DNA of 64,000 nt. Source: CAYNKA01 sp964397655 (lineage in GTDB: Bacteria > Spirochaetota > Spirochaetia > DTKZ01). Of this stretch, positions 40,949 through 49,174 are shown piece after piece (position 1 is the first letter of the stretch; every line of letters starts with the position of its first letter). The notes beneath the pieces were generated by a model, which worked only from the letters and a program-made list of their open reading frames with translations, was not told the origin of the DNA and searched no databases. The stretch covers positions 62,001 through 126,000 of the forward strand of contig CAYNKA010000011.1 in NCBI GenBank assembly GCA_964397655.1, written 5' to 3'. The position numbers and the translations under genes were made by a program.

Positions 40949-42907
40949 TTACGGTACGGAGATCCACACGACTTTGGCTGCCAGGGTGCCGGAATCGTGG
41001 AGCGAGACGTACAAGGTGCCGCTCAACGCCGACACTCCGTCCAGGGTCCCTGTGTCGGTTATGTCCTCGTACGTGGTGCCGGTGTAGGCCGCGGGATCGA
41101 TTCGGGCCCGCCAGATCTTTCCGACTTCGGCCTTGTCCTCCCAGACCACATGGATCGCTCCCGAGGAAGGCTCCTGAGTTGCGTATATCGTATGGTATAT
41201 GCCGGTGCCTTCGGAGATGTCCTTCACGTCGTTGCCGGCCTGGCTCAGCATGCTGGGGGTCGCGACGGCGAGCGCGGGAATCGAGCCGCCGTATTTCATG
41301 AAGAGGGAATGACTGCTCCCGTTGTTGACCGTATAGACGAGGATGTACACGCCGGACGGCGCCTGGAACAGGAAGGGCTGGAAGGAATTGCCCGTGATGT
41401 CGATGAGCAGGGTCTCGCTTCCCGATCCAAGCCAGGACGTATAGCTGGCTCCCGGTACGATGAAGGTGTCCCCGGACGTCCAGTCGGAGTGGTTGTCCAT
41501 GTAGAGGTACTGGGTGGTCCCGTCCGTCGAGCCGAATATCTGCTGGACGTAGGATGGGTTGTCGGTCTGCGGATGGAGGCCCACCGTATAGGGGCCTGCC
41601 ATGGTCGATCCGTTCCAGTAGAGCGAAAACGCGTTCGTATCGTCGCCCGCGCCTCCTCCGCCCGTGTCGTAGCCGATGCCGAAGAGGATCGTCGAGCCGT
41701 TCACCCGGAAGACGCTGGGGAGACGGCAGAGAGCTCCGCCTCCTGCCGAATAGACGTTGTTAATTCCCGTCCAGGCTCCCGCCACGAGGGAAGTCCATTC
41801 AGCGATGCCGCCCGCCCCGTCCACGCTGGGACCGCGAACGGTCTCGACGAGCGTGGTAGAACTCCCGTCCATCGCGGCCGCGAAATCGAAAAGGTCGGCG
41901 CTGTAGGTGGCTCGATTCGGGCTTCCCCAGGTCGCGCCTCCGTCGGTCGATTCGATCGCGTAGAGGTCACGGGCGGAGTCGATGTAGACGTAGGTCATCC
42001 TCTGGGGCTGGTCCGGGTTCGTGAGCAGGGTTCCCTTCATGACGGTGATCGTCGCGGGGAAGGCGAAACCCGACCATTTCGCGTAGAGCGTCACGTTCGC
42101 CGAGCCCATGGTGAAGGTTGCGCCCGCCGCGTAGCCGGTGCCGTTCCCGTCTGCCTGGGTGTTCCAGCCCGCGAAGATCGAGCCGGCCTTCACGAGCCCT
42201 CCCGTGTTGCCCAGGACCGTCACGGTCATTCCCGTTTCGTAGTTGGTCGAGTCGATCGGCACGTTTCCCGAGGTCGCGCCGTTCGATACATAGGTCACCT
42301 TGTAGGTCGGTTGATTGGTCCATCGAGCGTAGAGGACGATGTTCGACGAGCCCATGGCGAAGGTTTGGCTCTGAGTGTACGTCGTACCGGTACCGTCCGC
42401 CTTCGTGTTCCATCCGGAAAAGATGAATCCCGATTTCGCGAGCCCCCCGGAGTTTCCTCTTACCGTCACGGTCGTTCCCGCTTCATAATAGGTCGAGTCG
42501 AAGGGCACGCTTCCCGAGGTCGCGCCGTTCGCGTCATAGGTGACCGTGAAGGACATCCCGTTTTTCCACCGGGCGTAGAGGACGAGGTTCGCCTTCTTCA
42601 TGGTGAAACTCTGGCCCTGGGCGTAGGTCGTACCCGAGCCGTCCGTCTTCGTGTTCCATCCCGTGAACGTATGATCGGTTTTTATCAGCCCGCCGGTGTT
42701 GCCGGAGACGGTCACGATGGCCTGGGCGTTGTATTTCTCGGCCGCGGGGGCGGTTCCGCTCGTGGCGCCGTTCGCGTGGTAGGTGAGGGTGTAACTGCCG
42801 GAAGTGGGCGCGGTTTCGTTCAGCATCGTCGAAGTGTCGCAGAAGGTGAATAGTGCGGTGACCAAAATGAAAGAAGCGGCCCGTTCGAAGGTTCTCACTT
42901 TTTTCAT
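40949..42907 (-). CDS. Lipoprotein with three InlB-type B-repeats
   Basis: Surface-type protein of 652 residues. The signal peptide leads to Cys23 (Leu-Phe-Thr-Phe-Cys), a plausible lipidation site. Residues about 39-279 contain three repeats of 77-79 residues with the InlB B-repeat/Flg_new signature: Val-Thr-Tyr-x-x-Asn-Gly-Ala-Thr-Ser-Gly, Thr-Gly-Gly-Leu, Gly-Trp-Asn-Thr, and Leu-Tyr-Ala-x-Trp. The remaining 370 residues contain Thr- and Ser-rich beta-type sequence with several Asp-Gly-Ser/Thr-Thr motifs that suggest a beta-propeller, but I cannot name it. It is likely an adhesin or surface binding protein. Confidence 0.75.
   Translation of the reverse strand: MKKVRTFERAASFILVTALFTFCDTSTMLNETAPTSGSYTLTYHANGATSGTAPAAEKYNAQAIVTVSGNTGGLIKTDHTFTGWNTKTDGSGTTYAQGQSFTMKKANLVLYARWKNGMSFTVTYDANGATSGSVPFDSTYYEAGTTVTVRGNSGGLAKSGFIFSGWNTKADGTGTTYTQSQTFAMGSSNIVLYARWTNQPTYKVTYVSNGATSGNVPIDSTNYETGMTVTVLGNTGGLVKAGSIFAGWNTQADGNGTGYAAGATFTMGSANVTLYAKWSGFAFPATITVMKGTLLTNPDQPQRMTYVYIDSARDLYAIESTDGGATWGSPNRATYSADLFDFAAAMDGSSTTLVETVRGPSVDGAGGIAEWTSLVAGAWTGINNVYSAGGGALCRLPSVFRVNGSTILFGIGYDTGGGGAGDDTNAFSLYWNGSTMAGPYTVGLHPQTDNPSYVQQIFGSTDGTTQYLYMDNHSDWTSGDTFIVPGASYTSWLGSGSETLLIDITGNSFQPFLFQAPSGVYILVYTVNNGSSHSLFMKYGGSIPALAVATPSMLSQAGNDVKDISEGTGIYHTIYATQEPSSGAIHVVWEDKAEVGKIWRARIDPAAYTGTTYEDITDTGTLDGVSALSGTLYVSLHDSGTLAAKVVWISVP
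42071..42793 (-). repeat. Three tandem repeats of about 230-240 bases in the lipoprotein gene
   Basis: The DNA encoding the three B-repeats, in translation about residues 39-115, 119-196 and 201-279. The copies are related but diverged, most strongly conserved around the Gly-Ala-Thr-Ser-Gly and Gly-Trp-Asn-Thr codons. Confidence 0.8.
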
Positions 42908-43006
42908 GAAAAAATTTTACACCCCATCGGGAGAAAAATCAATGTCGAGTGAAAAAATTCCGGGAAGCGCGTCCGGCGGGCCGGGCGGCATCGCGTCCTG
43001 CCGCCC

Positions 43007-43405
43007 TCATCGCTCCGGGGGAGCGGCGAGGTTCACGTCGATGATCCGCGATCCGATCTGATAGCCGTCGAGGTTCACCGTGAGCGAATGCTTCCCCGGC
43101 TTCTGAAAGAGGCAGTTCAGCACGGGGAGGACGATTTCGATCTGCCGGATCACGTCGTCCTTCAATTCGACTTCGCCGCCGGAGGCCCAGACCACCTGAG
43201 TCGCCTCGTCGCGCACGAGGTTGACGGAGAATTCGTGCCTGCCCGCGGGAACGTTGTCCAAGGCGATGTACGCGAACCAGAGAGGGACTCCGGCCGGAAA
43301 CTTGGGAAAATTGAATCCGCTGAAAATGCCGATGAGGCCTTTCTTGCCGTTGTCCTCGGTTATGGCCCTGTCCGCGAACAGGATAGAATAGCATCGCGCT
43401 TCCAT
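43007..43405 (-). CDS. Conserved hypothetical protein (DUF6941-like)
   Basis: Cytoplasmic-type protein of 132 residues. It has an all-beta pattern with Asn-Gly-Lys-Lys-Gly-Leu-Ile-Gly-Ile-Phe-Ser-Gly-Phe-Asn near residue 20 and Gly-Lys-His-Ser-Leu-Thr-Val-Asn-Leu-Asp-Gly near the end. This resembles the DUF6941 group, whose role is unknown. I start it at 43405, where a GGAG lies seven bases upstream, rather than at the Met 11 codons earlier. Confidence 0.6.
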   Translation of the reverse strand: MEARCYSILFADRAITEDNGKKGLIGIFSGFNFPKFPAGVPLWFAYIALDNVPAGRHEFSVNLVRDEATQVVWASGGEVELKDDVIRQIEIVLPVLNCLFQKPGKHSLTVNLDGYQIGSRIIDVNLAAPPER

Positions 43406-43560
43406 GTGTTTCTCCAGAATGAGGATTCTACACCTCAAGGCGAGTCATTGGCAAATCCCCTGGAAAGGCGCGATACCTCCGTCACTCTTTTCAAGGTCGT
43501 CATCGAGTGCTATATTTTTATGACTATATAAAGATTGTAATATATTGGAGGCGTGTCGAA

Positions 43561-43875
43561 ATGGCGACGATTCATGTCGATCCGGGCGTCTGCGGAATGG
43601 TCTCTACGGTAACCGTGGGGACGGAGGATGGCCAAAACTGCAGACTGAGCGTCCTGACTCCTTGCGAGGCCGTAAAAGCGATGGCTGAGGAACTCGCGGA
43701 ATTCGACGGCTTCGCGGCGGCCTTTACGAAGTTCTCGGAAAATCCCGTGTATGCCGCCTCGACGAAGCATTACAGGCACGCTGCCTGTCCCGTGCCTTCG
43801 GCGATCATCAAGGCCGCAGAAATGGCCTGCGGCCTCGCGCTGCCGAAAGACGTTTCGTTCAAACCGGAAAAATAA
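43561..43875 (+). CDS. Small cysteine-containing protein (DUF6951-like)
   Basis: Protein of 104 residues starting Met-Ala-Thr-Ile-His-Val-Asp-Pro-Gly-Val-Cys-Gly. Five Cys are visible in all: Val-Cys-Gly, Asn-Cys-Arg, Pro-Cys-Glu, Ala-Cys-Pro and Ala-Cys-Gly. The pattern is like DUF6951 proteins known from anaerobes. The Cys may bind a metal; nothing more is known to me. A GGAGG lies 11 bases upstream of the ATG. The upstream region is AT-rich and holds several TATA-like sequences. Confidence 0.65.
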   Translation: MATIHVDPGVCGMVSTVTVGTEDGQNCRLSVLTPCEAVKAMAEELAEFDGFAAAFTKFSENPVYAASTKHYRHAACPVPSAIIKAAEMACGLALPKDVSFKPEK

Positions 43876-43878
43876 GGG

Positions 43879-44448
43879 CTATTCCTTCACTCGTTCGCTG
43901 AAGGTGCCGTCGCGGGTGTCCACCTTGATCTTGGTGCCGATGTCGCAGAAGAGGGGGACGCTCACCGTGATGCCCGTATCGAGCTTGGCGGGTTTCAGGG
44001 ACTTGCCCGAAGTGTCGCCCTTTATGCCGGGTTCGCAGTAGGTTATGGTCCGCGTCACGAGGATCGGAAGGTCCACGCCGATGGGCTTTCCCTCGTAGAA
44101 GGTGATCTGCACGTTCACGTTGTCGTCCGGGGAAATATAGCCCGCGTTGTCGCCGAGGTCTTCCTTCGGCATCTCGAACTGCTCGTAGGTCTCGGTGTCC
44201 ATGAACACGTAGTTGTCGCCGTCGATGAAGCTCAGGTTCATCTTCTTCTGCTCGAGCTCGACGTCTTCGAACTTGTCGCTCGAGGTCAACGCCATGTCCG
44301 CGGTCTGCCCCGTAAGGAGGTTCTTGACGCGGAGTTTCGTGACCTGGGCGCCGCGGCCGCTTTTCGTACCCTGAAGCTTCAGGACGATGAAAATATCGTT
44401 ACCGCTCTTGAATACACTGTTCGTCTTTAATTCGCTTGCCGTTATCAT
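43879..44448 (-). CDS. efp: Translation elongation factor P, arginine type
   Basis: EF-P of 189 residues, which helps ribosomes through consecutive prolines. Domain 1 ends in the loop Thr-Lys-Ser-Gly-Arg-Gly-Ala, placing Arg at position 32 when counted from the ATG at 44448. Lys is found there in the EpmA-modified proteins of E. coli type. Arg32 in a Lys-Ser-Gly-Arg loop is the form rhamnosylated by EarP in Pseudomonas and Neisseria, and a matching earP gene lies just upstream. The C-terminal Gly-Asp-Thr-Ser-Gly-Lys and Asp-Thr-Arg are standard. A Met four codons earlier lacks a ribosome site. Confidence 0.93.
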   Translation of the reverse strand: MITASELKTNSVFKSGNDIFIVLKLQGTKSGRGAQVTKLRVKNLLTGQTADMALTSSDKFEDVELEQKKMNLSFIDGDNYVFMDTETYEQFEMPKEDLGDNAGYISPDDNVNVQITFYEGKPIGVDLPILVTRTITYCEPGIKGDTSGKSLKPAKLDTGITVSVPLFCDIGTKIKVDTRDGTFSERVKE

Positions 44449-44585
44449 CTCTCTCACCATCAGTATTAGAATGAGCGTAATCTACATGATTTCGAGCTGG
44501 AATACAACAGGTCAGGAAGGCACCGGGGGAGAAAACGAAACAAGCGCCCTCGGCGACCGATGCGGCGCTTCCGAACCATGACGAA

Positions 44586-44741
44586 TCACCTCTCGCTGTT
44601 CTCGCAGGGTTCGTCATCGTCTCCGATTCTGGAGGATTCGGCGTCGAATGGTTTCGTGCAGTACTGGGCGTTCTTCGCGGCTTCATCCGTTTTTTTCTGG
44701 TTTTCTTTCTGTTCTTTCTTTTCCTTGTTCGTCTGGTCCAT
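44586..44741 (-). CDS. Small highly charged protein, 51 residues
   Basis: Encoded between earP and efp. A strong AAGGAGG six bases before the ATG argues that it is translated. The sequence is almost entirely Lys, Glu, Gln, Asp and Asn with two Cys (Tyr-Cys-Thr-Lys-Pro and Glu-Pro-Cys-Glu), and is probably disordered or helical. I recognise no family. Its position suggests a link to the EF-P/EarP pair, but this is only contextual. Confidence 0.6.
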   Translation of the reverse strand: MDQTNKEKKEQKENQKKTDEAAKNAQYCTKPFDAESSRIGDDDEPCENSER

Positions 44742-44814
44742 GGGCGTCCTCCTTTCTTGAATATAATCAATATGAAATCGATAGGGAATAGAAATGCGAA
44801 TTCGCAGGCCCGGT

Positions 44815-45972
44815 TCAAGGTCCGGGAACCCGGTCTCGGACGAATTCCAAAAGATGTTCGGCGAGGTCGCCGTTCGCCTCGAGGGAGGAGGAGAAGCCGC
44901 GGAAACCCGGCGACATCGCGTCGAGCGAACGGAGGAAACGAAGATAGACCTCGGGGACGGAGGAATCGGCGTTGAAGGCTTCGAAGGCGCCGCTTGCGGT
45001 CGCATACAGGGCCGGATCCGTGAAATGAGACTTCAGTCGTTCGAGGAGTGCCGCGACCTTGATCCGGTGGTGGTTTTCCTCCTGTTTATAAGCCTGCCAG
45101 AGAAATGGCCGTCCCCCGAGGGCGGCTCGGGAAAGGGACTCCTCGCCTCGAACGAGGGAAAGATCGCAGGCGAGAAGCACGTCGTCCCACGTATCCTGCG
45201 GAAGAAAGGGAAGCAGGAGCACGGGAAATGGCTTGTCGGCGGCCTCCCAGGCCGCGAGAAAGGCATCGCGGAAGCCTCCTTCCGCCAGGAGCACGAGTTT
45301 CTGCCGCTTCCAACGGGCGAGACTCTCGACGAGGGGATTGAAATTCAAGTCGTAGACGAAGACGCTGATCCAGAAAGCGTCCTCCGTCCCCATCGGCGGC
45401 GCGATACCCCAGGAAGCGGCCCTTCGTTTTCGCTCCGATGAACGGTTCGTCGCGGCGTCCCGCAACCGCTTTTTCGCCAGAAATGAGGGGTCGAGGACGA
45501 GTCCGCCCGTTTTCGCCGTGAAGCCCGGGAGAAAAAAGTATTTTTTCACGCGTTCGACCGGCGAGAACGAAGGAAGCAGGTGGAATTCTTCCGCGTAGGT
45601 TTCGGCCGAGAGGTATTCCAGGTTTATGTGCAGCACCTCCTCCGTCCCCGAGGGATCGAAGAGGACCTTCTCGTAATGCTCGGGCCTTCCGCAGGCGAGA
45701 GACTCGACGACGAGGCGGGCCGGCCTCCGGACGAAGCCTTCCCAAGGATGGTTCCACCGGACGATCGTCCACGTTCCCGCACGTTGGACATCGGCATGGG
45801 GGTCGACCCCGCGAAGCAGTTTCGAGAAGGTCGCGAGATCGTCGACGATGAGTCGGATGTCGAGTTCCGGCGCCGCGGCGGACAACCCCTTTGCGAGCCT
45901 GAGGACGACTCCCGCGTCGCCGTAGTTGTCGACGACGCGGCACAGGATGTCGACGGAGAAGGTCGAATGCAT
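44815..45972 (-). CDS. earP: EF-P arginine rhamnosyltransferase EarP
   Basis: GT-B-fold enzyme of 385 residues that transfers rhamnose from dTDP-rhamnose to Arg32 of EF-P. The N-terminal catalytic region has Asp-Ile-Leu-Cys-Arg-Val-Val-Asp-Asn-Tyr-Gly-Asp, with both conserved Asp. The nucleotide-sugar site shows Val-Arg-Gly-Glu-Glu-Ser-Leu-Ser-Arg and Gly-Arg-Pro-Phe-Leu-Trp, matching EarP's Arg-Gly-Glu-Asp-Ser and Gly-Arg-Pro. Asp is replaced by Glu in that motif. The genes for dTDP-rhamnose synthesis are not in the window. The start at 45972 is chosen by comparison, as no good ribosome site is visible. Confidence 0.9.
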   Translation of the reverse strand: MHSTFSVDILCRVVDNYGDAGVVLRLAKGLSAAAPELDIRLIVDDLATFSKLLRGVDPHADVQRAGTWTIVRWNHPWEGFVRRPARLVVESLACGRPEHYEKVLFDPSGTEEVLHINLEYLSAETYAEEFHLLPSFSPVERVKKYFFLPGFTAKTGGLVLDPSFLAKKRLRDAATNRSSERKRRAASWGIAPPMGTEDAFWISVFVYDLNFNPLVESLARWKRQKLVLLAEGGFRDAFLAAWEAADKPFPVLLLPFLPQDTWDDVLLACDLSLVRGEESLSRAALGGRPFLWQAYKQEENHHRIKVAALLERLKSHFTDPALYATASGAFEAFNADSSVPEVYLRFLRSLDAMSPGFRGFSSSLEANGDLAEHLLEFVRDRVPGP

Positions 45973-46075
45973 GAGAGGATTGTACAGCAATCGACGGGGG
46001 GGGAGGAAGACGACCGGGCCGGAAGGGCTTCGACGAACTCGCGTCCCGGAATCCTCCGTCCCCCTCCGGGTGCGA

Positions 46076-47725
46076 TCAGTATTCCTCGAAATTGTCGTCC
46101 GGGACGTTCGGAGCCGGGCCGAGCGGATCGGAGGCCGGCTTGCATTCCGCGTCGACGGACGACGCCTTCCGTTTCCGCGGAGCCTCGGGTCGGTACTCGA
46201 TCCTTTTCGTCTCCGGAGCCGCAGAGTCTACTTTGAAGAATTCTATCGCCGAAGCGAGCTGCTCCGCCTGGCTCGACAGCTCTTCGGACATCCCCGCGAG
46301 TTCCTCGCTCGCGCTGGCGTTCTGTTGGACGACGGTGTCGAGCTGCATCATCGCCTTGTTGATCTGTTCGATGCCCGAACCTTGCTCCTTGGAGGCCGCC
46401 GCTATCTCCTGTACGAGGGAAGCGGTCTTCTTGATGTCGGGCACGATCGCCCGGATGATCTCACCGGCGCTCCGGACCGTCACGACCGTGTCCTTCGAGA
46501 GCCGGGTGATTTCGCCGGCGGCGTTCTGCGACCGCTCGGCCAGCTTGCGTACCTCGGTGGCTACGACCGCGAAGCCCTTGCCCGCTTCTCCGGCGCGCGC
46601 GGCCTCGATGGCGGCGTTGAGCGCGAGGAGGTTCGTCTGCCGGGCTATCTCCTCGATGATGCCGATTTTCTCGGCGATGAGGTTCATGGCGGTCACCGAT
46701 TCCGCGACCGCCTTGCCGCCTTTCTCGGCGTCCTCGGCCGTCTTCACGGCGAGCTCCTCGGTCGCGACCGCGTTGTCCGAGTTCTGCTTGATCGTCGCGG
46801 ACATTTCCTCGACCGAGCTCGATATTTCTTCGGTATTGGCCGCCTGCTCGGTCGCGCCCTGGCTCATTTCCTGGGACGTCGAGCTGATTTCCACGCTTCC
46901 GGCCGAGACCTGGCCGGAAGCGGACAGGATCCCGCCGACGATCTCCCTGAGACTCGACTGCATATCCCGGAACGCTTCGGCGAGTTCGCCCATCTCGTCC
47001 TTGCGTCTCAGCATGTCGTCGTGGACCACGAGCGTCAGGTCCCCCTTGGCCATCGCCTTGGTGAAGGCGACGACGCGGTTGATCGGATCGGAAATCGAGC
47101 GGGAGAGCAGGAACGCGATTATCGCCGCGAAGACCGCGCTCACGACGTTGATGACGATGAGGATGACCGCTGCGCGCGAGCCGTCGGCGGCGTTTTTTTC
47201 CGCCGTCTGCTTAGATAGACCGATCTTCGTCTCGACGATGGCGTTCACCGCGTTCTGAAGGGCGGCCGCGGCCGCCGCCCCCCTGCCCCCCATGAGATCG
47301 AGGGCTTCGGCGCGCTTGCCGGCCGTGGCGAGGCGCATGATCTCCTCGGCGGCGACACGGTATTCCGACAGCTGCTTCCTGTACTCGACGAACATCGCCG
47401 CTCCCTTCTCGGTCACGACGGTCGATTCGAACGATTCGTTCGCCGCGTCTATCTCGGCGTTCAGGCGCTTGATCTCCTCCCGAGCAGAGGCCCATCCCTT
47501 CTCGTCCGAGGAGGTCGCGACGGTCCTCACGTTGATCCTGAGGCGTTGGAAGTCCTCGGCGATCCTGATGAGGTCGGCCAGGGGCACCGCCATTTTTCGA
47601 TACAGGTAATCGTCCGCGGATACGACGGAGCGTATCTGGATTATTCCGAGCGCTCCCACGAGGACGCTCAGGGCGACGATGACGATGAAAGCGGCTGCGA
47701 GCTTGCCGCCTATCTTGAGTTTCAT
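46076..47725 (-). CDS. Methyl-accepting chemotaxis protein with CheR-docking tail
   Basis: Chemoreceptor of 549 residues. A helix at 9-30, a four-helix-bundle sensory region outside the membrane and a second helix (about 188-212) are followed by a HAMP domain and the signalling domain. The hairpin tip has Ile-Ala-Arg-Gln-Thr-Asn-Leu-Leu-Ala-Leu-Asn-Ala-Ala-Ile-Glu-Ala-Ala-Arg. The protein ends in Asn-Phe-Glu-Glu-Tyr after a flexible linker, which fits the aromatic-x-x-aromatic pentapeptide used to tether CheR/CheB. The ligand is unknown. Confidence 0.93.
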   Translation of the reverse strand: MKLKIGGKLAAAFIVIVALSVLVGALGIIQIRSVVSADDYLYRKMAVPLADLIRIAEDFQRLRINVRTVATSSDEKGWASAREEIKRLNAEIDAANESFESTVVTEKGAAMFVEYRKQLSEYRVAAEEIMRLATAGKRAEALDLMGGRGAAAAAALQNAVNAIVETKIGLSKQTAEKNAADGSRAAVILIVINVVSAVFAAIIAFLLSRSISDPINRVVAFTKAMAKGDLTLVVHDDMLRRKDEMGELAEAFRDMQSSLREIVGGILSASGQVSAGSVEISSTSQEMSQGATEQAANTEEISSSVEEMSATIKQNSDNAVATEELAVKTAEDAEKGGKAVAESVTAMNLIAEKIGIIEEIARQTNLLALNAAIEAARAGEAGKGFAVVATEVRKLAERSQNAAGEITRLSKDTVVTVRSAGEIIRAIVPDIKKTASLVQEIAAASKEQGSGIEQINKAMMQLDTVVQQNASASEELAGMSEELSSQAEQLASAIEFFKVDSAAPETKRIEYRPEAPRKRKASSVDAECKPASDPLGPAPNVPDDNFEEY

Positions 47726-47746
47726 AGGATTCCCCTTCAGCCGGAC

Positions 47747-47770
47747 CCTCCCGAAAGGATCTCCGGGAGG
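47747..47770. promoter_or_regulatory. Hairpin in the leader of the chemoreceptor gene
   Basis: CCTCCCG and CGGGAGG form a seven-base-pair stem around ten bases, 22 bases upstream of the chemoreceptor start. One arm contains GGAGG-like sequence, so it might affect ribosome binding or message stability. Evidence is limited to the symmetry. Confidence 0.35.
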
Positions 47771-47922
47771 CGGGTCGGGCTTGTGAACGTTTTTATTACG
47801 GTGCGGGGAGCGACGAAACCGGCGTCACTTTTCTCCACGTAACGATCGAATTTAGACCCGGTCCGTCCGCCGCGCAAGAAGGATCTTGATCTATGCAGTA
47901 GTACGAAAGTCCGGTCCTCGAT

Positions 47923-49062
47923 TCAGGCGATCCGGATGCGCCGGGCGATCAGGGTGTGTATGAAGTCGATCCTGGAGGAGGAGCCGAGCTTACGGAACAT
48001 GGCGGAAAGATGGTTCTTCACCGTGGACTCCGTAATCCCGAGCCTGGATCCTATCTCCTTGGAAGAGGCTCCTTGAACTACCAGGCGGGCGATTTCGATC
48101 TGCCGCCGCGTGAATCCGAGCGTCGAAAGGCGGGTCGCCTTGGCGCGATCGGCGAACGATGCCGCGATGCTGCCGAGATCCGAGGAGAATTCCTTCACCC
48201 GGCAGGCGAGGTCGGCGAGCGCCGCCTCCTGTTCCTCCATGCGCGAACGGTCGAAGAACATGGCGATGCTGCGGATCTGGGAACCGTCGTTTCCGAAGAC
48301 CGGCAGGCTGATGCAGTCGCAGGGCAGGGGAATCCCCTTCTTGCGCGGAAGCGGCGTACGTTCCCAGAAGATGCCCGTCTTCGCATAGGCCTCGTCGGCT
48401 TTCGCCAGCAGCGTTTCGAACCGCACGCGCTCCTCGTCGTCCGAAGCGTGGCCGAAGAGCCTTCGCCCGATGAGCTCGCCGCGCGTGAATCCGGTGACGC
48501 TCACCGCCGGTTCGTTGCAGTCGCTTATCGTACGCGAAGGAAAGTCGATGATGAACGCGGGTTCGGCGATCCCGTCGAGGATCCTTTCCATGAGCTTGTC
48601 CGGCCGATCGGAGGCGGAGGCCCGGCTTCCCCCAGCCTCGGGCCGCGCTACGAGGAGGAACCCCGTCGGTTCGTTCCGCGGACCCGCAACGGGACTCAGG
48701 CTGAAGCGGAGGCGGGCCTTCCGGTACGACTTCGTGAGGAATACGGTCTCGCCCGTTCTGCGTTCCTTCGCCGTCTTTGCCAGATTCCTCATCCGCCTTC
48801 TTTCACCCGCGTCGATGAGCACGGACAGCGGTTTCCCGACGAGTTCTTCCCGCGCGTATCCGAAAAACGTCGCCGCGCCGCGGTTCCCCGAGACGATTCG
48901 AAGATCGTCGTCGAAGGTGAATACGAGATCGTCGACGCAGTCGGCAAGCTCGATGAAAAGGGGGCAGCCGCTCATTCTCGCGAGAGCCCGGCCGTCCGCG
49001 GAATCAGCTGGGCGGAGGTTCCTTCGGCCGGACTGCTCGCGGTCCGATTTTTTTACATCCAT
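47923..49062 (-). CDS. PAS-PAS-LuxR transcriptional regulator
   Basis: Soluble regulator of 379 residues. Two PAS domains (about 35-140 and 155-275; Phe-Phe-Gly-Tyr-Ala-Arg-Glu-Glu-Leu-Val-Gly and Val-Thr-Gly-Phe-Thr-Arg-Gly-Glu-Leu-Ile-Gly) are followed by a LuxR-type helix-turn-helix with Gly-Ala-Ser-Ser-Lys-Glu-Ile-Gly and Ser-Thr-Val-Lys-Asn-His. No receiver or kinase domain is present, so the PAS domains probably sense the signal directly. It lies downstream of the TAXI TRAP genes and may control them, although a strong hairpin lies between. Confidence 0.88.
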   Translation of the reverse strand: MDVKKSDREQSGRRNLRPADSADGRALARMSGCPLFIELADCVDDLVFTFDDDLRIVSGNRGAATFFGYAREELVGKPLSVLIDAGERRRMRNLAKTAKERRTGETVFLTKSYRKARLRFSLSPVAGPRNEPTGFLLVARPEAGGSRASASDRPDKLMERILDGIAEPAFIIDFPSRTISDCNEPAVSVTGFTRGELIGRRLFGHASDDEERVRFETLLAKADEAYAKTGIFWERTPLPRKKGIPLPCDCISLPVFGNDGSQIRSIAMFFDRSRMEEQEAALADLACRVKEFSSDLGSIAASFADRAKATRLSTLGFTRRQIEIARLVVQGASSKEIGSRLGITESTVKNHLSAMFRKLGSSSRIDFIHTLIARRIRIA

Positions 49063-49120
49063 GGATCGAATTATACCCGGATGAGCGGCCCTTGGGCACT
49101 TTTTCGGCCCTCTCGAGGGC

Positions 49121-49152
49121 GGGCCGGCCCGGAATCGCTTCCCGGCCGGCCC
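49121..49152 (-). terminator. Strong hairpin after the TRAP fused permease gene
   Basis: On the minus strand a 14-base-pair stem with one mismatch (outer part GGGCCGGCC) closes a GCGA tetraloop, 22 bases after the permease stop. A second short GC hairpin follows. No T-tract is present, but the stability makes termination or message protection likely. Confidence 0.6.
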
Positions 49153-49174
49153 CGTTTCGCCTCGGCCTCGCGGC

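Noticed and set aside
42071..42793. CRISPR-like or satellite repeat
   Set aside because: Only three diverged copies of about 230 bases, in frame and encoding a known protein repeat.
40118..42853. Plus-strand open frame of over 900 codons
   Set aside because: Antisense to the creatininase fusion and the repeat lipoprotein; no recognisable domain and an Arg/Gly/Val-rich composition.
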